NCBI RefSeq assembly: GCF_025717045.1
Contig: NZ_JAOVZN010000005.1
Location: 1-64,000 of the forward strand
Direction: 5' to 3'
Length of the DNA stretch: 64,000 nt
DNA from: Flavobacterium sp. SH_e
GTDB taxonomy: Bacteria; Bacteroidota; Bacteroidia; Flavobacteriales; Flavobacteriaceae
The notes beneath the pieces were generated by a model. It searched no databases, was not told the origin of the DNA, and was given only the letters and a program-made list of their open reading frames with translations. This document shows positions 25,692 through 33,965 of the stretch, one piece after another. How positions within the stretch are numbered: the first letter of the stretch is position 1; each line of letters begins with the position of its first letter. The position numbers and the translations under genes are program-made.

Positions 25692-26228
25692 TTAATTTGA
25701 TGCTAACAATTTTGATTCTTCTGGTGTAAAATCATCTACGATAGTGTAGGTGTTTATATTTGCCAGTCTCATTTCTTCTAAAATATCTACTAAATTTCCA
25801 TAATTACTTTTGGTGGATGGTTTTATAAAAACAATTGCACCTCGGTTTGGTTTTCCTATAGAAGCTGAATATTTTAGCATTTTATTATTGAAAGCGGTTA
25901 ATTCAGTTCTAAATTTATTTTTGCTAAACTCAGTTTCTGTAGGCTTTTCCAATGGATCTGGAGATAATATACCTGAATATGTTATGATTTTATCGTTGTC
26001 TCCTAATATAACAGTGTAAAAACGGTCAGCTATAAAACAGCTTGCAATGGGTTCTCCACCGCATCCTCTAAATCTGTCTGGTAAATTTAGATCCATAACT
26101 TTAGGTTTAGCCAATTCACCAACCAACATAAAAAATATAATCAACAAAAAAGAAACGCTGACCATTGCTGTTAAATCAACTCTGGAGGTTAATTTTCTAC
26201 TTCTAACTTTTTGAGGCAGATTTTTCAT
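25692..26228 (-). CDS. ExbD-like protein, array copy 4 of 4
   Basis: 178 residues from the MKNLPQKV start shared by its paralogues; the frame is open 69 bases further up, but that would overlap the previous gene. One N-terminal helix (VDLTAMVSVSFLLIIFFML, 17-35), then a periplasmic domain ending in the conserved DFTPEESKLLASN. The position of the proton-carrying Asp of ExbD/TolR is Ser24. The loop after the helix has a CGG...SC cysteine pair. It is transcribed last of the four, and no exbB is nearby. Confidence 0.8.
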   Translation of the reverse strand: MKNLPQKVRSRKLTSRVDLTAMVSVSFLLIIFFMLVGELAKPKVMDLNLPDRFRGCGGEPIASCFIADRFYTVILGDNDKIITYSGILSPDPLEKPTETEFSKNKFRTELTAFNNKMLKYSASIGKPNRGAIVFIKPSTKSNYGNLVDILEEMRLANINTYTIVDDFTPEESKLLASN

Positions 26229-26253
26229 AAGTTTTATATTTAATACAGAAGAG

Positions 26254-26787
26254 TTATTTTGAAGCCAATAATTCTGATTCTTCAGGAGTAAAATCATTTA
26301 CAATAGCATAAGTATCAATTCCTGTAATTGCCATTTCGTCAAGTATATCAATTAAATTTTTGAAATTAGATTTATTACTTGGCTTAATTATTACTACTGG
26401 TCCATTTTTGGGTTTTCCTAAAGCGGCTGAATATTCAAGGATTTTTTGTTTTCTGATTTTTAATTCTTGACGTATTCCATTTTTTCCATAATCTATTTTT
26501 TTTGGAGCTTGTATAGGAGCAAATATTAATCCTGAATAAGTTACTATTTTATTATTTTCGTCTAATAAAACTGTTATGGTACGATTGTTATTACCAAAAC
26601 CGCATATAATAGTACCTTCTGGATACTGATATTTTTCCGGAAGAGATAAATCCATAACCTTAGGTTTAGCCAATTCACCAACCAGCATAAAAAATATAAT
26701 CAACAAAAAAGAGACACTAACCATTGCAGTTAAATCTACTCTTGAATTTAACTTTCTGCTTCTAACTTTTTGAGGTAAATTTTTCAT
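26254..26787 (-). CDS. ExbD-like protein, array copy 3 of 4
   Basis: 177 residues, the same architecture as its neighbours: a basic N-terminus (MKNLPQKVRSRKLNSR), helix 17-35 with Ser24 in place of the ExbD aspartate, and a periplasmic domain with GPVVIIKPSNKSNFKNLIDILDEM. Only one cysteine in the variable loop (CGFGNN). It sits 25 bases before copy 4. Membrane topology is predicted as N-in, C-out. Confidence 0.8.
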   Translation of the reverse strand: MKNLPQKVRSRKLNSRVDLTAMVSVSFLLIIFFMLVGELAKPKVMDLSLPEKYQYPEGTIICGFGNNNRTITVLLDENNKIVTYSGLIFAPIQAPKKIDYGKNGIRQELKIRKQKILEYSAALGKPKNGPVVIIKPSNKSNFKNLIDILDEMAITGIDTYAIVNDFTPEESELLASK

Positions 26788-26798
26788 AGACTTTATAT

Positions 26799-27326
26799 TT
26801 AATTTGAAGCTAGTAATTTGGATTCTTCTGGACTGAAATCATTTACTATTGCATAAGTATCAATTTTTGCAATTGCCATTTCATCCAAAATATCTACAAG
26901 ATTTTTAAAGTTACTTTTTTTACTTGGTTTAATGATCACAACCATTCCTCTTCCAGGTCTTCCTAATTGAGCAGAATAATTAAGCATGTTTTTATTTTGT
27001 TTTAAAAGTTCTTGTCTTATTCCGTCTTTTCCGTATTCAAATTTTTTCGGAGCAATTTTGGGTACTTCTAGGAATCCCATATAAGACACTAATTTATCAT
27101 CATCTCCTAGTAAAATTGTGTAAGAACGGTTTTCTCCACAGCCACCAGTCCACTTGCATGTATGCGGATCATAATCTGGTAGACTTAAATCCATGATTTT
27201 ATTTTTTCGCAATTCAATTGTGACCATAAAAAATATAATCAGTAAAAAAGAAACGCTAACCATTGCTGTTAAATCTACTCTTGAATTTAACTTTCTGCTT
27301 CTGACTTTTTGAGGTAAATTTTTCAT
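26799..27326 (-). CDS. ExbD-like protein, array copy 2 of 4
   Basis: 175 residues from the MKNLPQKV start; an ATG three codons earlier is less likely by comparison with the paralogues. Helix with Ser24 instead of Asp, variable loop with two cysteines (CKWTGGC), and a conserved C-terminal half (VIIKPSKKSNFKNLVDILDEM, EESKLLASN). Separated by 11 bases from copy 3. Confidence 0.8.
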   Translation of the reverse strand: MKNLPQKVRSRKLNSRVDLTAMVSVSFLLIIFFMVTIELRKNKIMDLSLPDYDPHTCKWTGGCGENRSYTILLGDDDKLVSYMGFLEVPKIAPKKFEYGKDGIRQELLKQNKNMLNYSAQLGRPGRGMVVIIKPSKKSNFKNLVDILDEMAIAKIDTYAIVNDFSPEESKLLASN

Positions 27327-27341
27327 ATGTAACAATTTATA

Positions 27342-27866
27342 TTAATTAGAGGCTAGTAATTTTGATTCTTCTGCAGTAAGATCGTCAACTATTGAATAGG
27401 TTTCAATTTTAGCAATTTTCATTTCATCTACGATATTTACTAAACTGCCATAGTTCGAGTGCTTACTCGGCTTTATAATAACAATTACTCCACTCATTGG
27501 TTTTCCTTCAGAAATCATATAATCTTGAACTTCTTTCTTTTTGCGGAACACCTCTTGTCTTATCTCATTTTTTTGAAATTTAAATTCTTTTGGTTTCTCC
27601 AATGGAAATTCTAGTAAACCTGAATAAGTAATCATTTTGCCATTTTTATCTAACAATATTGTAAACAGTTGATCAGCTTTAAAACATCCAATATTCTCTA
27701 GACATGCATATTTCTCTGGCAAATACAGATTCATTTTTGGAGGCTTTGATAATTCGTTAACAACCATAAAAAATGCAATAAGTAAAAAAGAAATACTAAC
27801 CATTGCAGTTAAATCAACTCCTGAATTTAATTTTCTATCTCTGAATTTTTGAGCTAAATTTTTCAT
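27342..27866 (-). CDS. ExbD-like protein, array copy 1 of 4 (promoter-proximal)
   Basis: 174 residues, the most diverged of the four: it begins MKNLAQKFRDRKLNSGVDLTAM, and the helix reads MVSISFLLIAFFMV, again with Ser where ExbD has Asp. The loop has CLENIGC. The C-terminal half keeps VIIKPSKHSNYGSLVNIVDEM. Standard ExbD works with ExbB and TonB to use proton flow; the substitution argues against that here. The upstream 213-base gap is shared with the divergent fasciclin gene. Confidence 0.8.
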   Translation of the reverse strand: MKNLAQKFRDRKLNSGVDLTAMVSISFLLIAFFMVVNELSKPPKMNLYLPEKYACLENIGCFKADQLFTILLDKNGKMITYSGLLEFPLEKPKEFKFQKNEIRQEVFRKKKEVQDYMISEGKPMSGVIVIIKPSKHSNYGSLVNIVDEMKIAKIETYSIVDDLTAEESKLLASN

Positions 27867-28079
27867 AATTGATGATTTTTGTTTTTAAATTTAACAATAA
27901 AAGAAATGCAAAAAGTAAATTTTTTGGGTTTTTTTAAAGAAAAATTAAATTAAGTTAATGCCTTGTTTTGCTGGAAATTTAAGAGAGAATTTGCGCTTTT
28001 TGACATAAGACTGGTTTCAAGCGAAAACCAAAACAAGTTTATCACCGTAAATGAGCTTATAACTTAAAATCATTTAAAT

Positions 28080-28634
28080 ATGAAAACTAAAAAAATTTTA
28101 GCCCTTGCAGTTTTAGCTTTAGGATTTGCATTTACATCAAATGCACAAAAATCAGTAATGGTTGGCGGTGCAGCGATGTATCCAAATAAAAACATTATTG
28201 AAAACGCTGTAAATTCAAAAGATCATACAACATTGGTTGCCGCAGTAAAAGCAGCCGATTTGGTTGAGACTTTAAAAGGAAAAGGCCCTTTTACTGTTTT
28301 TGCTCCAACAAATGAAGCCTTTGATAAATTGCCAAAAGGAACAGTAGAAACATTATTAAAACCAGAGAATAAAAAAATGCTTCAAAACATTCTGACTTAT
28401 CATGTTGTGGCAGGGAAATGGAATGCTTCTGATATTGCAAAAGCAATAAAAGAGGGTAAAGGAAAAGCAACTATAAAAGCGGTAAATGGCGGAACATTGA
28501 CAGTTTGGATGAAAGGAAAAGATTTATATATTACGGATGAAAATGGTAATAAATCAAAAGTTACTATTGCAGATGTAAATCAATCAAATGGTGTGATACA
28601 TGTAATTGATGCTGTGTTGCTTCCTAAAAAATAA
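28080..28634 (+). CDS. Secreted fasciclin-domain protein
   Basis: 184 residues: a signal peptide (AFTSNAQ), then one FAS1 domain with KGPFTVFAPTNEAFDKLPKGTVETLL, LTYHVVAGKW and NGVIHVIDAVLLP. FAS1 domains mediate cell-surface adhesion; the target is unknown. It is secreted and probably periplasmic or extracellular. Monocistronic, ended by a strong hairpin. Confidence 0.93.
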   Translation: MKTKKILALAVLALGFAFTSNAQKSVMVGGAAMYPNKNIIENAVNSKDHTTLVAAVKAADLVETLKGKGPFTVFAPTNEAFDKLPKGTVETLLKPENKKMLQNILTYHVVAGKWNASDIAKAIKEGKGKATIKAVNGGTLTVWMKGKDLYITDENGNKSKVTIADVNQSNGVIHVIDAVLLPKK

Positions 28635-28663
28635 TTAATATCTCCATAATAGTTGCCTACAAT

Positions 28664-28698
28664 AAAAAGTCCTTTAGATTCTCTAGAGGGCTTTTTTT
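28664..28698. terminator. Bidirectional terminator after the fasciclin gene
   Basis: A 15-bp imperfect stem (AAAAAGTCCTTTAGA with TCTAGAGGGCTTTTT) flanked by A- and T-tracts; it can end both the plus unit and the convergent minus unit. Confidence 0.85.
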
Positions 28699-29062
28699 AT
28701 AAAAATCTATCTTTTAAGATGTATAAAATTGAAAAGGCATTGATGGCAAACAAAAAGACAAGAACCGATCTATCTATTACCGCGCCTTGTGCTAAACAGA
28801 AGAAATCTATAACGAAAATTAAAATTATTAAAGTGTATTTTATTTGCTCTTTTAATGTAAGTATATTTTTTGTAAGAAAGTAGAAAATAGTACTGCAAAT
28901 CAAAATAAAAAGCAGAGAAGCAAATAAAAAATAAAGTATAATAGTTAGATTTCTTAAGTCACCAATTCCATCAGTTTTAAGGCAGAATAATAACCAGATC
29001 AGAATAGAAATGAAAAATATTCCGTTTGTAACTTTAATAAATTGCAGAAAATTATTTTTCAT
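28697..29062 (-). CDS. Small membrane protein, unknown
   Basis: 121 residues from the ATG that avoids overlap with the RhtA-like gene; an earlier start would overlap it by about 50 bases. Four hydrophobic segments (about 9-27, 38-60, 75-95, 100-118). I do not recognise the family. It follows the exporter gene by eight bases and probably shares its transcript. Confidence 0.6.
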   Translation of the reverse strand: MKNNFLQFIKVTNGIFFISILIWLLFCLKTDGIGDLRNLTIILYFLFASLLFILICSTIFYFLTKNILTLKEQIKYTLIILIFVIDFFCLAQGAVIDRSVLVFLFAINAFSILYILKDRFL

Positions 29063-29070
29063 TTGGATAG

Positions 29071-29916
29071 TTATTTTTTTGCGGTTAATGTACTTCCTGC
29101 TGAAGCAATTATGACACAAACTACAGCCAAAATTTCGTTGAAATTCAAATTTTCATGAAGGAAAATAAATGCACAGATAGAAGCTGCGGCAGGTTCTAAA
29201 CTCATCAAAATACTAAAAGTACGTGGAGGAAGTTTTCCTAATGCTTTCATTTCTAGTGTAAACGGAATTGCGCTAGATAAAAGAGCAAGAGCGACACCCA
29301 TTCCGAAAAGTTTTGAAGTTAGATTGGCTAAGCCATTTTCTAGAAAGCCAAATGGTAAAACTAAAAGTGCGGCAAACAACATTCCTGTTGAAACAGCATC
29401 ACCATCATTCATTATTTGAGAAATCTTTCCGCCTAAAACTATATAAGCACTCCAAAATGCTCCAGCTAAAAGTGCACAGATAATTCCTATCGGATTCAAA
29501 CTATCATTTGTCCAAGGAGCAATTAGTAAAATTCCGATTGCGGCCAATAAAACCCAGCAATAATCAATTAAACGTTTTGAACCCGCTATTGCCAATAGTA
29601 ATGGACCAACAAATTCAAGTGTAACAGCAAGTCCGATTGGGATTTTTTCTATAGCGAAGTAAAAAATCAAATTCATTGCACCTAGAGACAAGCCATACGG
29701 AATTACAATTTTCCATTGTTTTGCTGTTACAGCCTTAAAATTAGGTCTGTAAGCTAATAATAAAATTAATGCAGAAATGCCGATACGCATAGATGCTGTG
29801 CCCGCAGCGCCGATTGCAGGAAATAAAGTTTTTGCAATTGCTGCTCCGCATTGCACACTGATAATTGCTAATAATACTGCAGGAACAGGTGGCAGACTGA
29901 TTTCTCTGTTTTTCAT
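29071..29916 (-). CDS. EamA/RhtA-like exporter
   Basis: 281 residues, ten predicted helices in two EamA repeats (about 10-140 and 150-275). SVQCGAAIAKTLFPAIGAAGTASMR and LVGPLLLAI-like segments resemble RhtA, the threonine/homoserine exporter of E. coli. The substrate is inferred only. Inner membrane. First gene of a probable two-gene unit. Confidence 0.82.
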   Translation of the reverse strand: MKNREISLPPVPAVLLAIISVQCGAAIAKTLFPAIGAAGTASMRIGISALILLLAYRPNFKAVTAKQWKIVIPYGLSLGAMNLIFYFAIEKIPIGLAVTLEFVGPLLLAIAGSKRLIDYCWVLLAAIGILLIAPWTNDSLNPIGIICALLAGAFWSAYIVLGGKISQIMNDGDAVSTGMLFAALLVLPFGFLENGLANLTSKLFGMGVALALLSSAIPFTLEMKALGKLPPRTFSILMSLEPAAASICAFIFLHENLNFNEILAVVCVIIASAGSTLTAKK

Positions 29917-29978
29917 AAAAAGTAAGACAGAATCATAAAACGCTTTATTTCTGTCGGATAAATAAAATGTATTCTAAA

Positions 29979-30122
29979 TTAATTGCCTAAAGCTTTTTTA
30001 GTGACGTAAGCGCGATAACCAATAATAGCCATCTGCCATTTTTTTGCTTTAGAAATATCTAAACCTTGTTTGGTAAAGCTTGGCAAAAGTAGTTTGTTTA
30101 GTTTAGCTAATAATTTATACAT
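29979..30122 (-). CDS. 47-residue conserved small protein
   Basis: Encodes MYKLLAKLNKLLLPSF, then a basic, Trp- and Tyr-containing stretch (KKWQMAIIGYRAYVTKKALGN). I recall similar short proteins in Flavobacterium, sometimes labelled SsrA-binding protein, which is doubtful because SmpB is about 150 residues. Evidence that it is real: a perfect TATCTTTG element (30139-30146) stands 17 bases upstream, and the coding frame is biased like its neighbours. Function unknown; an amphipathic or membrane-binding peptide is possible. Confidence 0.7.
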   Translation of the reverse strand: MYKLLAKLNKLLLPSFTKQGLDISKAKKWQMAIIGYRAYVTKKALGN

Positions 30123-30138
30123 AGTAGATTTGTTTCGT

Positions 30139-30146
30139 CAAAGATA
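30139..30146 (-). promoter_or_regulatory. Promoter -7 element for the 47-residue gene
   Basis: TATCTTTG on the minus strand, directly abutting the T-tract of the upstream terminator; a TTTG lies about 23 bases further up, inside the terminator hairpin. Confidence 0.55.
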
Positions 30147-30147
30147 T

Positions 30148-30180
30148 AAAAAAGACTTTGTGTTTGAAACAAAGTCTTTT
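30148..30180 (-). terminator. Terminator of the serine hydrolase gene
   Basis: A 12-bp perfect stem (AAAAGACTTTGT with ACAAAGTCTTTT) with a T-tract on the minus strand. Confidence 0.9.
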
Positions 30181-30203
30181 ATGCAGTAAAATGTAAAAAA
30201 CAT

Positions 30204-31637
30204 CTAGATTTTTAGAATGAGGTTTTCGTCTCCTTCAGTTTGTCTATTTATAGCATTTTTTGGAGCTTCCATCCAACCTGTTTTATTAATGACAAACTTA
30301 AAAAGATGCGTTTTGTCTTTTTCAAATTGTGATTTAGGAACTGATAGTTCAAATTTGTTTTTGCTTTTCTGAATCATTTGAAAATTACTGTCATTTGGAT
30401 TCCACTTGTCAAAAGAACCTGCGATAGAGACACTTTTAACTAAATTAGGATCTAAGTTTTTATCATGTTCATAAACAAACACAACATTATCGTCTATGAT
30501 TTTGTAACCATAAATTCCAGTTTGTTTTTTGTTTTCAGTCAATAAATCATTAGAAAGTCTAACAATTGCTTCGCCTAAAGCATTTGCAGTACTTTCGTCA
30601 CTTATATTTACAATAATTGAAATTCCTAATTGACGTTCTGGATAAATAATTAGCATATTTTGAGTTCCAAATGCACCTCCATGTTTCCAACAGTTTTTTC
30701 CGTTTTCGTCGACTTGAATATAATCCCAAAAATAACCGTTCCAAGTTGTTGGACTGTTTAATAGATTTCGCTGAGATTCTTGAACAATTTTATTTTTTGT
30801 ATTTAATTCATAACTAATAAATTTGGTCAAGTCACTTAAAGTAGATTTTAATCTTCCTGCAGCTCCCCAAAGATTATCTGAAATCGTTGGCATTAAAACT
30901 CCTTTCAAATTATAGCCATTAGCAATTACAGTATTAGGACTTACATTTATACCACTTGATTGCATATTCAACTTTGAAAAAATATTTTCCTTTAAAAGCG
31001 TTTCGTAACTTTTCTGATAAACATTTTCTAGAATATGTGCCGTCAAATTAAGGCTTCCATTGCTGTATTTAAATTTAGTTCCAGGTAAAGTGTCTAATTT
31101 AACGGTTTTAAGATCCTCAAAGAAGTTTTCGCGAGTATAATTCTCATCCATTTTTTTGAATGCTAAATAACTGCTGTCGTTTCTGTTTTTTCTTAACTCT
31201 GAATTGTCTGGAAGATCTTTGTCAAAACCAGTTCTAAAAGAAACCAAATCTTTAATTGTAATTGGTATTCCATTATATTCTAAGTTCGGGTAAGAACCGG
31301 TAATGTATTTTCTAATATCATCATCTGGATTTAGTTTTCCTTCTAAAACTGCCTGAGCAGCAAGTAATCCAGTGAATAATTTAGTAATGGACGCAACTTC
31401 AAAAATGGTATTATTGTTGGCTATATTTTCTTTTCCTTTGTCAATTTCTCCGTAATGTCTGGTGTATGTTTTTCCATTTTTAACAACGCCAATTGAGATA
31501 GAATTCGCTTTTGATTTATTAGAAAGTATCGAAGCAGTTTTATCCATTGCAATAAAAATACTTTTATCAATGGTGTTTTTCTGTGCTAGTATAGAAAAAC
31601 TTAAACACAAAAATAAAATTGAAATATTTTTTTTCAT
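30204..31637 (-). CDS. Secreted serine hydrolase (beta-lactamase family) with C-terminal glycogen-binding-like domain
   Basis: 477 residues. Signal peptide ending SILAQK; a class C beta-lactamase/PBP4*-like domain (about 25-380) with SITK (Ser83 and Lys86), a tyrosine motif YSNGS and WKHGG. After about residue 390 a separate E-set domain shows VSIAGSFDKWNP and FKFVINKTGWMEAP, like the AMPK/CBM48 glycogen-binding fold. It may hydrolyse esters, D-amino acid peptides or beta-lactams in the periplasm. The tail could bind glycan. True resistance activity is unlikely without specific evidence. Confidence 0.82.
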   Translation of the reverse strand: MKKNISILFLCLSFSILAQKNTIDKSIFIAMDKTASILSNKSKANSISIGVVKNGKTYTRHYGEIDKGKENIANNNTIFEVASITKLFTGLLAAQAVLEGKLNPDDDIRKYITGSYPNLEYNGIPITIKDLVSFRTGFDKDLPDNSELRKNRNDSSYLAFKKMDENYTRENFFEDLKTVKLDTLPGTKFKYSNGSLNLTAHILENVYQKSYETLLKENIFSKLNMQSSGINVSPNTVIANGYNLKGVLMPTISDNLWGAAGRLKSTLSDLTKFISYELNTKNKIVQESQRNLLNSPTTWNGYFWDYIQVDENGKNCWKHGGAFGTQNMLIIYPERQLGISIIVNISDESTANALGEAIVRLSNDLLTENKKQTGIYGYKIIDDNVVFVYEHDKNLDPNLVKSVSIAGSFDKWNPNDSNFQMIQKSKNKFELSVPKSQFEKDKTHLFKFVINKTGWMEAPKNAINRQTEGDENLILKI

Positions 31638-31671
31638 GCGTCAGATTTTTGTTTTTACTGAAATAATAAAT

Positions 31672-31704
31672 AGAAAAACCAGTGGTATAAGCACTGGTTT
31701 TTCT
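31672..31704 (-). terminator. Terminator of the blaI-blaR1 operon
   Basis: A 13-bp perfect stem (AGAAAAACCAGTG with CACTGGTTTTTCT), eight-base region between arms, Ts on the minus strand. It begins 17 bases past the last gene. Confidence 0.9.
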
Positions 31705-31720
31705 GTTGAGAATTAAATAA

Positions 31721-33568
31721 TTAAGCTTTTTTATTTTCTTTTTCCCAAGCTTTCATGTCTTTTTCATGCTGTTTCATGTCTTTAGCGTGTTGCTTCATAT
31801 CTTTAGCATGTTGTTTCATATCTTTTTCGTGCTGTTTCATATCAAGTTCATACTGCTTCATGTCTTGCTCGTATTGCTTCATGCTATTTTCATAATCTTG
31901 AGAGTTATCTCCAAATTTGAATTTAAAGTCATAATTGAATTTCTCCATATTAGCACTGAATTTTTCCATCGCGATTTCATATTTCGCCATTTCTTTTTCA
32001 TAATCAGCTGATCTTTGAGACATGATAGCTTCAATTTGCTTTTCATAGGCATCCATTTGTGGTTCAAATGATTCCATCTGCTTTTCGAACGCTTCCATTT
32101 CTTTTTCAAACTTACTCATTGCAACTTTATCATTCGGATTCTTTGGTGCAACTGGAGGTTTTGGCATTTTTGACATGTCTATTGCTGGAGCAGGAGGCAG
32201 TGGTCCTGAAGGAAATGAAGGTGGAGTTGGAGGTGTTGGAGGAACAATATCTCCGTTACGAACAATTACTCTCTCATTTCTGATAATTATCGGTGTTCTA
32301 AAGTTTTTATCAGTATTGATAACAATAGCTTTTGTTCCATTTTCGTCAGTACCTATTGCAAGCTCGCAATCTTTTATAGCTTGGTCTCCGTCAATTTTGA
32401 TCGTTTGTTTTTTACCAGAATCTGATTTTACTTTGATCTGAATTGCAGTTAACTCTTCTTTCGTATTTCTTTTTACGTCAGAAATTTCAACATCAAGATT
32501 ATGATTTGCTTTTAATTTTCCTGGTAATTCGTTTAACTCTTTATCAGTTGTATTTTTTGTTATCTTGATAGTTTCGTCAGAATCTTTAACGGTGTCTCTT
32601 TTTATGATAGCGATATCATCTTGTTTTTTTTCCTGAGCAATTGTCTTTATTTGAAATAAAAGGACAAATGCACCAAGAGCAGGAATTACTGCCGAATATT
32701 TCCAGTAATTTCTTTTGTTTGATTGATTTTTGTTTAACATAACAATTCGTTTTTTGATTAATGATTGATAAAAATGATTGGTGATTGCAACACAAGTTTC
32801 ATGTGTTGTTATTTTTAAAAGCGTGTATTGATACGCTTTTTTGTCTGAAATTTTCTTCGCTGCTTCACTATCAGCAATAAATTCAAGATTTTGTAAAATA
32901 GCTTTTTTGTAAAGCCATACAATTGGGTTAAACCAAAATAGGATACAGAATATTCTAGAAATTAAAACATCAACGGTATGTTTTTGATCACTGTGTACTT
33001 TTTCATGTTCTAGAATATTTTCTAGTTCTGCTGCCGTGTATAGTGATGAGTTATACACGATGTAATCGAAATAAGAAAAAGGAGCAATATTTTCATTGAC
33101 GTCAATAAATTTAAAATCATCTTGCTGTTTTACTTTTTTTCCTTTTAAGACAGAGTTTAAGCTGTAAAAATCAAGTGCAAATTTGGTCATGAAAGCCAAG
33201 AAACCAATTCCGTATGCAAGACCTAAAACTAAATTCCAATTGATCTCAAAACTTTCTTCCTCAACGGCATTTACTGTTGTCGGTCTATACTGAGGTTCAT
33301 ATGCAATAACATCATGATTTGAAGTTGGAATATTTTCAACCGTATTTCTCACAATAACAGGATCTGGAGCCAGTGTAGGCGGCGCTTCAATCCAAATTAC
33401 TTTGGTATAAACGACAAAAGGAAGTACAACAGAAGTAATTAATCCAGCGATTAAAAACCAGCGGCTGCTGTTAAAAAAAGTTTCTTTGCGAAGTAAAAAA
33501 ATGTAAGCAAAATAGAACATTGCCAACAACCCGCTTGATTTTAAGATAAAAATGAAAAGTGCTTCCAT
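31721..33568 (-). CDS. BlaR1-like M56 metallopeptidase with coiled-coil tail
   Basis: 615 residues. Three N-terminal helices, then HEKVH (188-192) zinc protease motif of M56 and a fourth helix at about 293-312 (VIPALGAFVLLFQ). The periplasmic part has a Pro-rich linker (PPTPPTPPSFP, about residue 452-) and a long Lys/Glu/Met-rich tail with repeated seven-residue units (MKQYEQD, MKQHEKD, MKQHAKD). In BlaR1 the M56 domain cleaves the repressor BlaI after ligand binding outside; here the penicillin-binding domain is absent and the tail is the likely sensor. Last gene of a four-gene operon. Confidence 0.85.
   Translation of the reverse strand: MEALFIFILKSSGLLAMFYFAYIFLLRKETFFNSSRWFLIAGLITSVVLPFVVYTKVIWIEAPPTLAPDPVIVRNTVENIPTSNHDVIAYEPQYRPTTVNAVEEESFEINWNLVLGLAYGIGFLAFMTKFALDFYSLNSVLKGKKVKQQDDFKFIDVNENIAPFSYFDYIVYNSSLYTAAELENILEHEKVHSDQKHTVDVLISRIFCILFWFNPIVWLYKKAILQNLEFIADSEAAKKISDKKAYQYTLLKITTHETCVAITNHFYQSLIKKRIVMLNKNQSNKRNYWKYSAVIPALGAFVLLFQIKTIAQEKKQDDIAIIKRDTVKDSDETIKITKNTTDKELNELPGKLKANHNLDVEISDVKRNTKEELTAIQIKVKSDSGKKQTIKIDGDQAIKDCELAIGTDENGTKAIVINTDKNFRTPIIIRNERVIVRNGDIVPPTPPTPPSFPSGPLPPAPAIDMSKMPKPPVAPKNPNDKVAMSKFEKEMEAFEKQMESFEPQMDAYEKQIEAIMSQRSADYEKEMAKYEIAMEKFSANMEKFNYDFKFKFGDNSQDYENSMKQYEQDMKQYELDMKQHEKDMKQHAKDMKQHAKDMKQHEKDMKAWEKENKKA
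31736..31882 (-). repeat. Seven 21-bp tandem units within the M56 gene
   Basis: Residues 563-611 are seven consecutive heptads (MKQYEQD, MKQYELD, MKQHEKD, MKQHAKD twice, MKQHEKD, MKAWEKE) with a matching 21-bp DNA repeat. The sequence favours a helical, probably coiled-coil, tail and is prone to copy-number change. Confidence 0.85.
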
Positions 33569-33578
33569 AATATTTTGA

Positions 33579-33947
33579 TTATTTACCTTCTTTTGGATTT
33601 TCGATCATATCTAAGATTTCGCGTAACTCATCTGCCGAAATTTTTTCTTCTTTAGCAAAAAACGAAACCATGCTTTTATAAGAACTATTAAAATAATTGT
33701 CAATTGCAGTACTCATAAAGCCTTTTCGATAATCTTCAATACTTACAGCTGGATAATATTGATGTGTATTTCCAAAAGCATTGTGAGCAACATAACCTTT
33801 CTCTTCCAAATTACGAACAATGGTAGACAAAGTATTGTAATGCGGCTGATCTTCTAAAATCTCTGCTTGAATTTCTTTTACAAAAGCCTTTTTCAACTTC
33901 CATAAGATATGCATGATTTCTTCTTCTTTGTTGGTTAGTTTTTGCAT
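33579..33947 (-). CDS. BlaI/MecI-type transcriptional repressor (copy 2)
   Basis: 122 residues. Winged helix-turn-helix with LTNKEEEIMHILWKLKKAFVKEI and TLSTIVRNLEEKGYVAHNAFGNTHQYYP, then a dimerisation helix (DELREILDMIEN). Close paralogue of the protein at 35587-35955, identical across most of the DNA-binding half. In the BlaI family the repressor is inactivated by cleavage after signalling by the M56 protein encoded next to it. It has no promoter of its own, lying 18 bases after the first M56 gene. Confidence 0.92.
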   Translation of the reverse strand: MQKLTNKEEEIMHILWKLKKAFVKEIQAEILEDQPHYNTLSTIVRNLEEKGYVAHNAFGNTHQYYPAVSIEDYRKGFMSTAIDNYFNSSYKSMVSFFAKEEKISADELREILDMIENPKEGK

Positions 33948-33965
33948 CCTTTATATTTTAAATGA

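Noticed and set aside
31766-32011. Plus-strand frame opposite the heptad repeats
   Set aside because: Repeated codons on the complementary strand only; not a gene.
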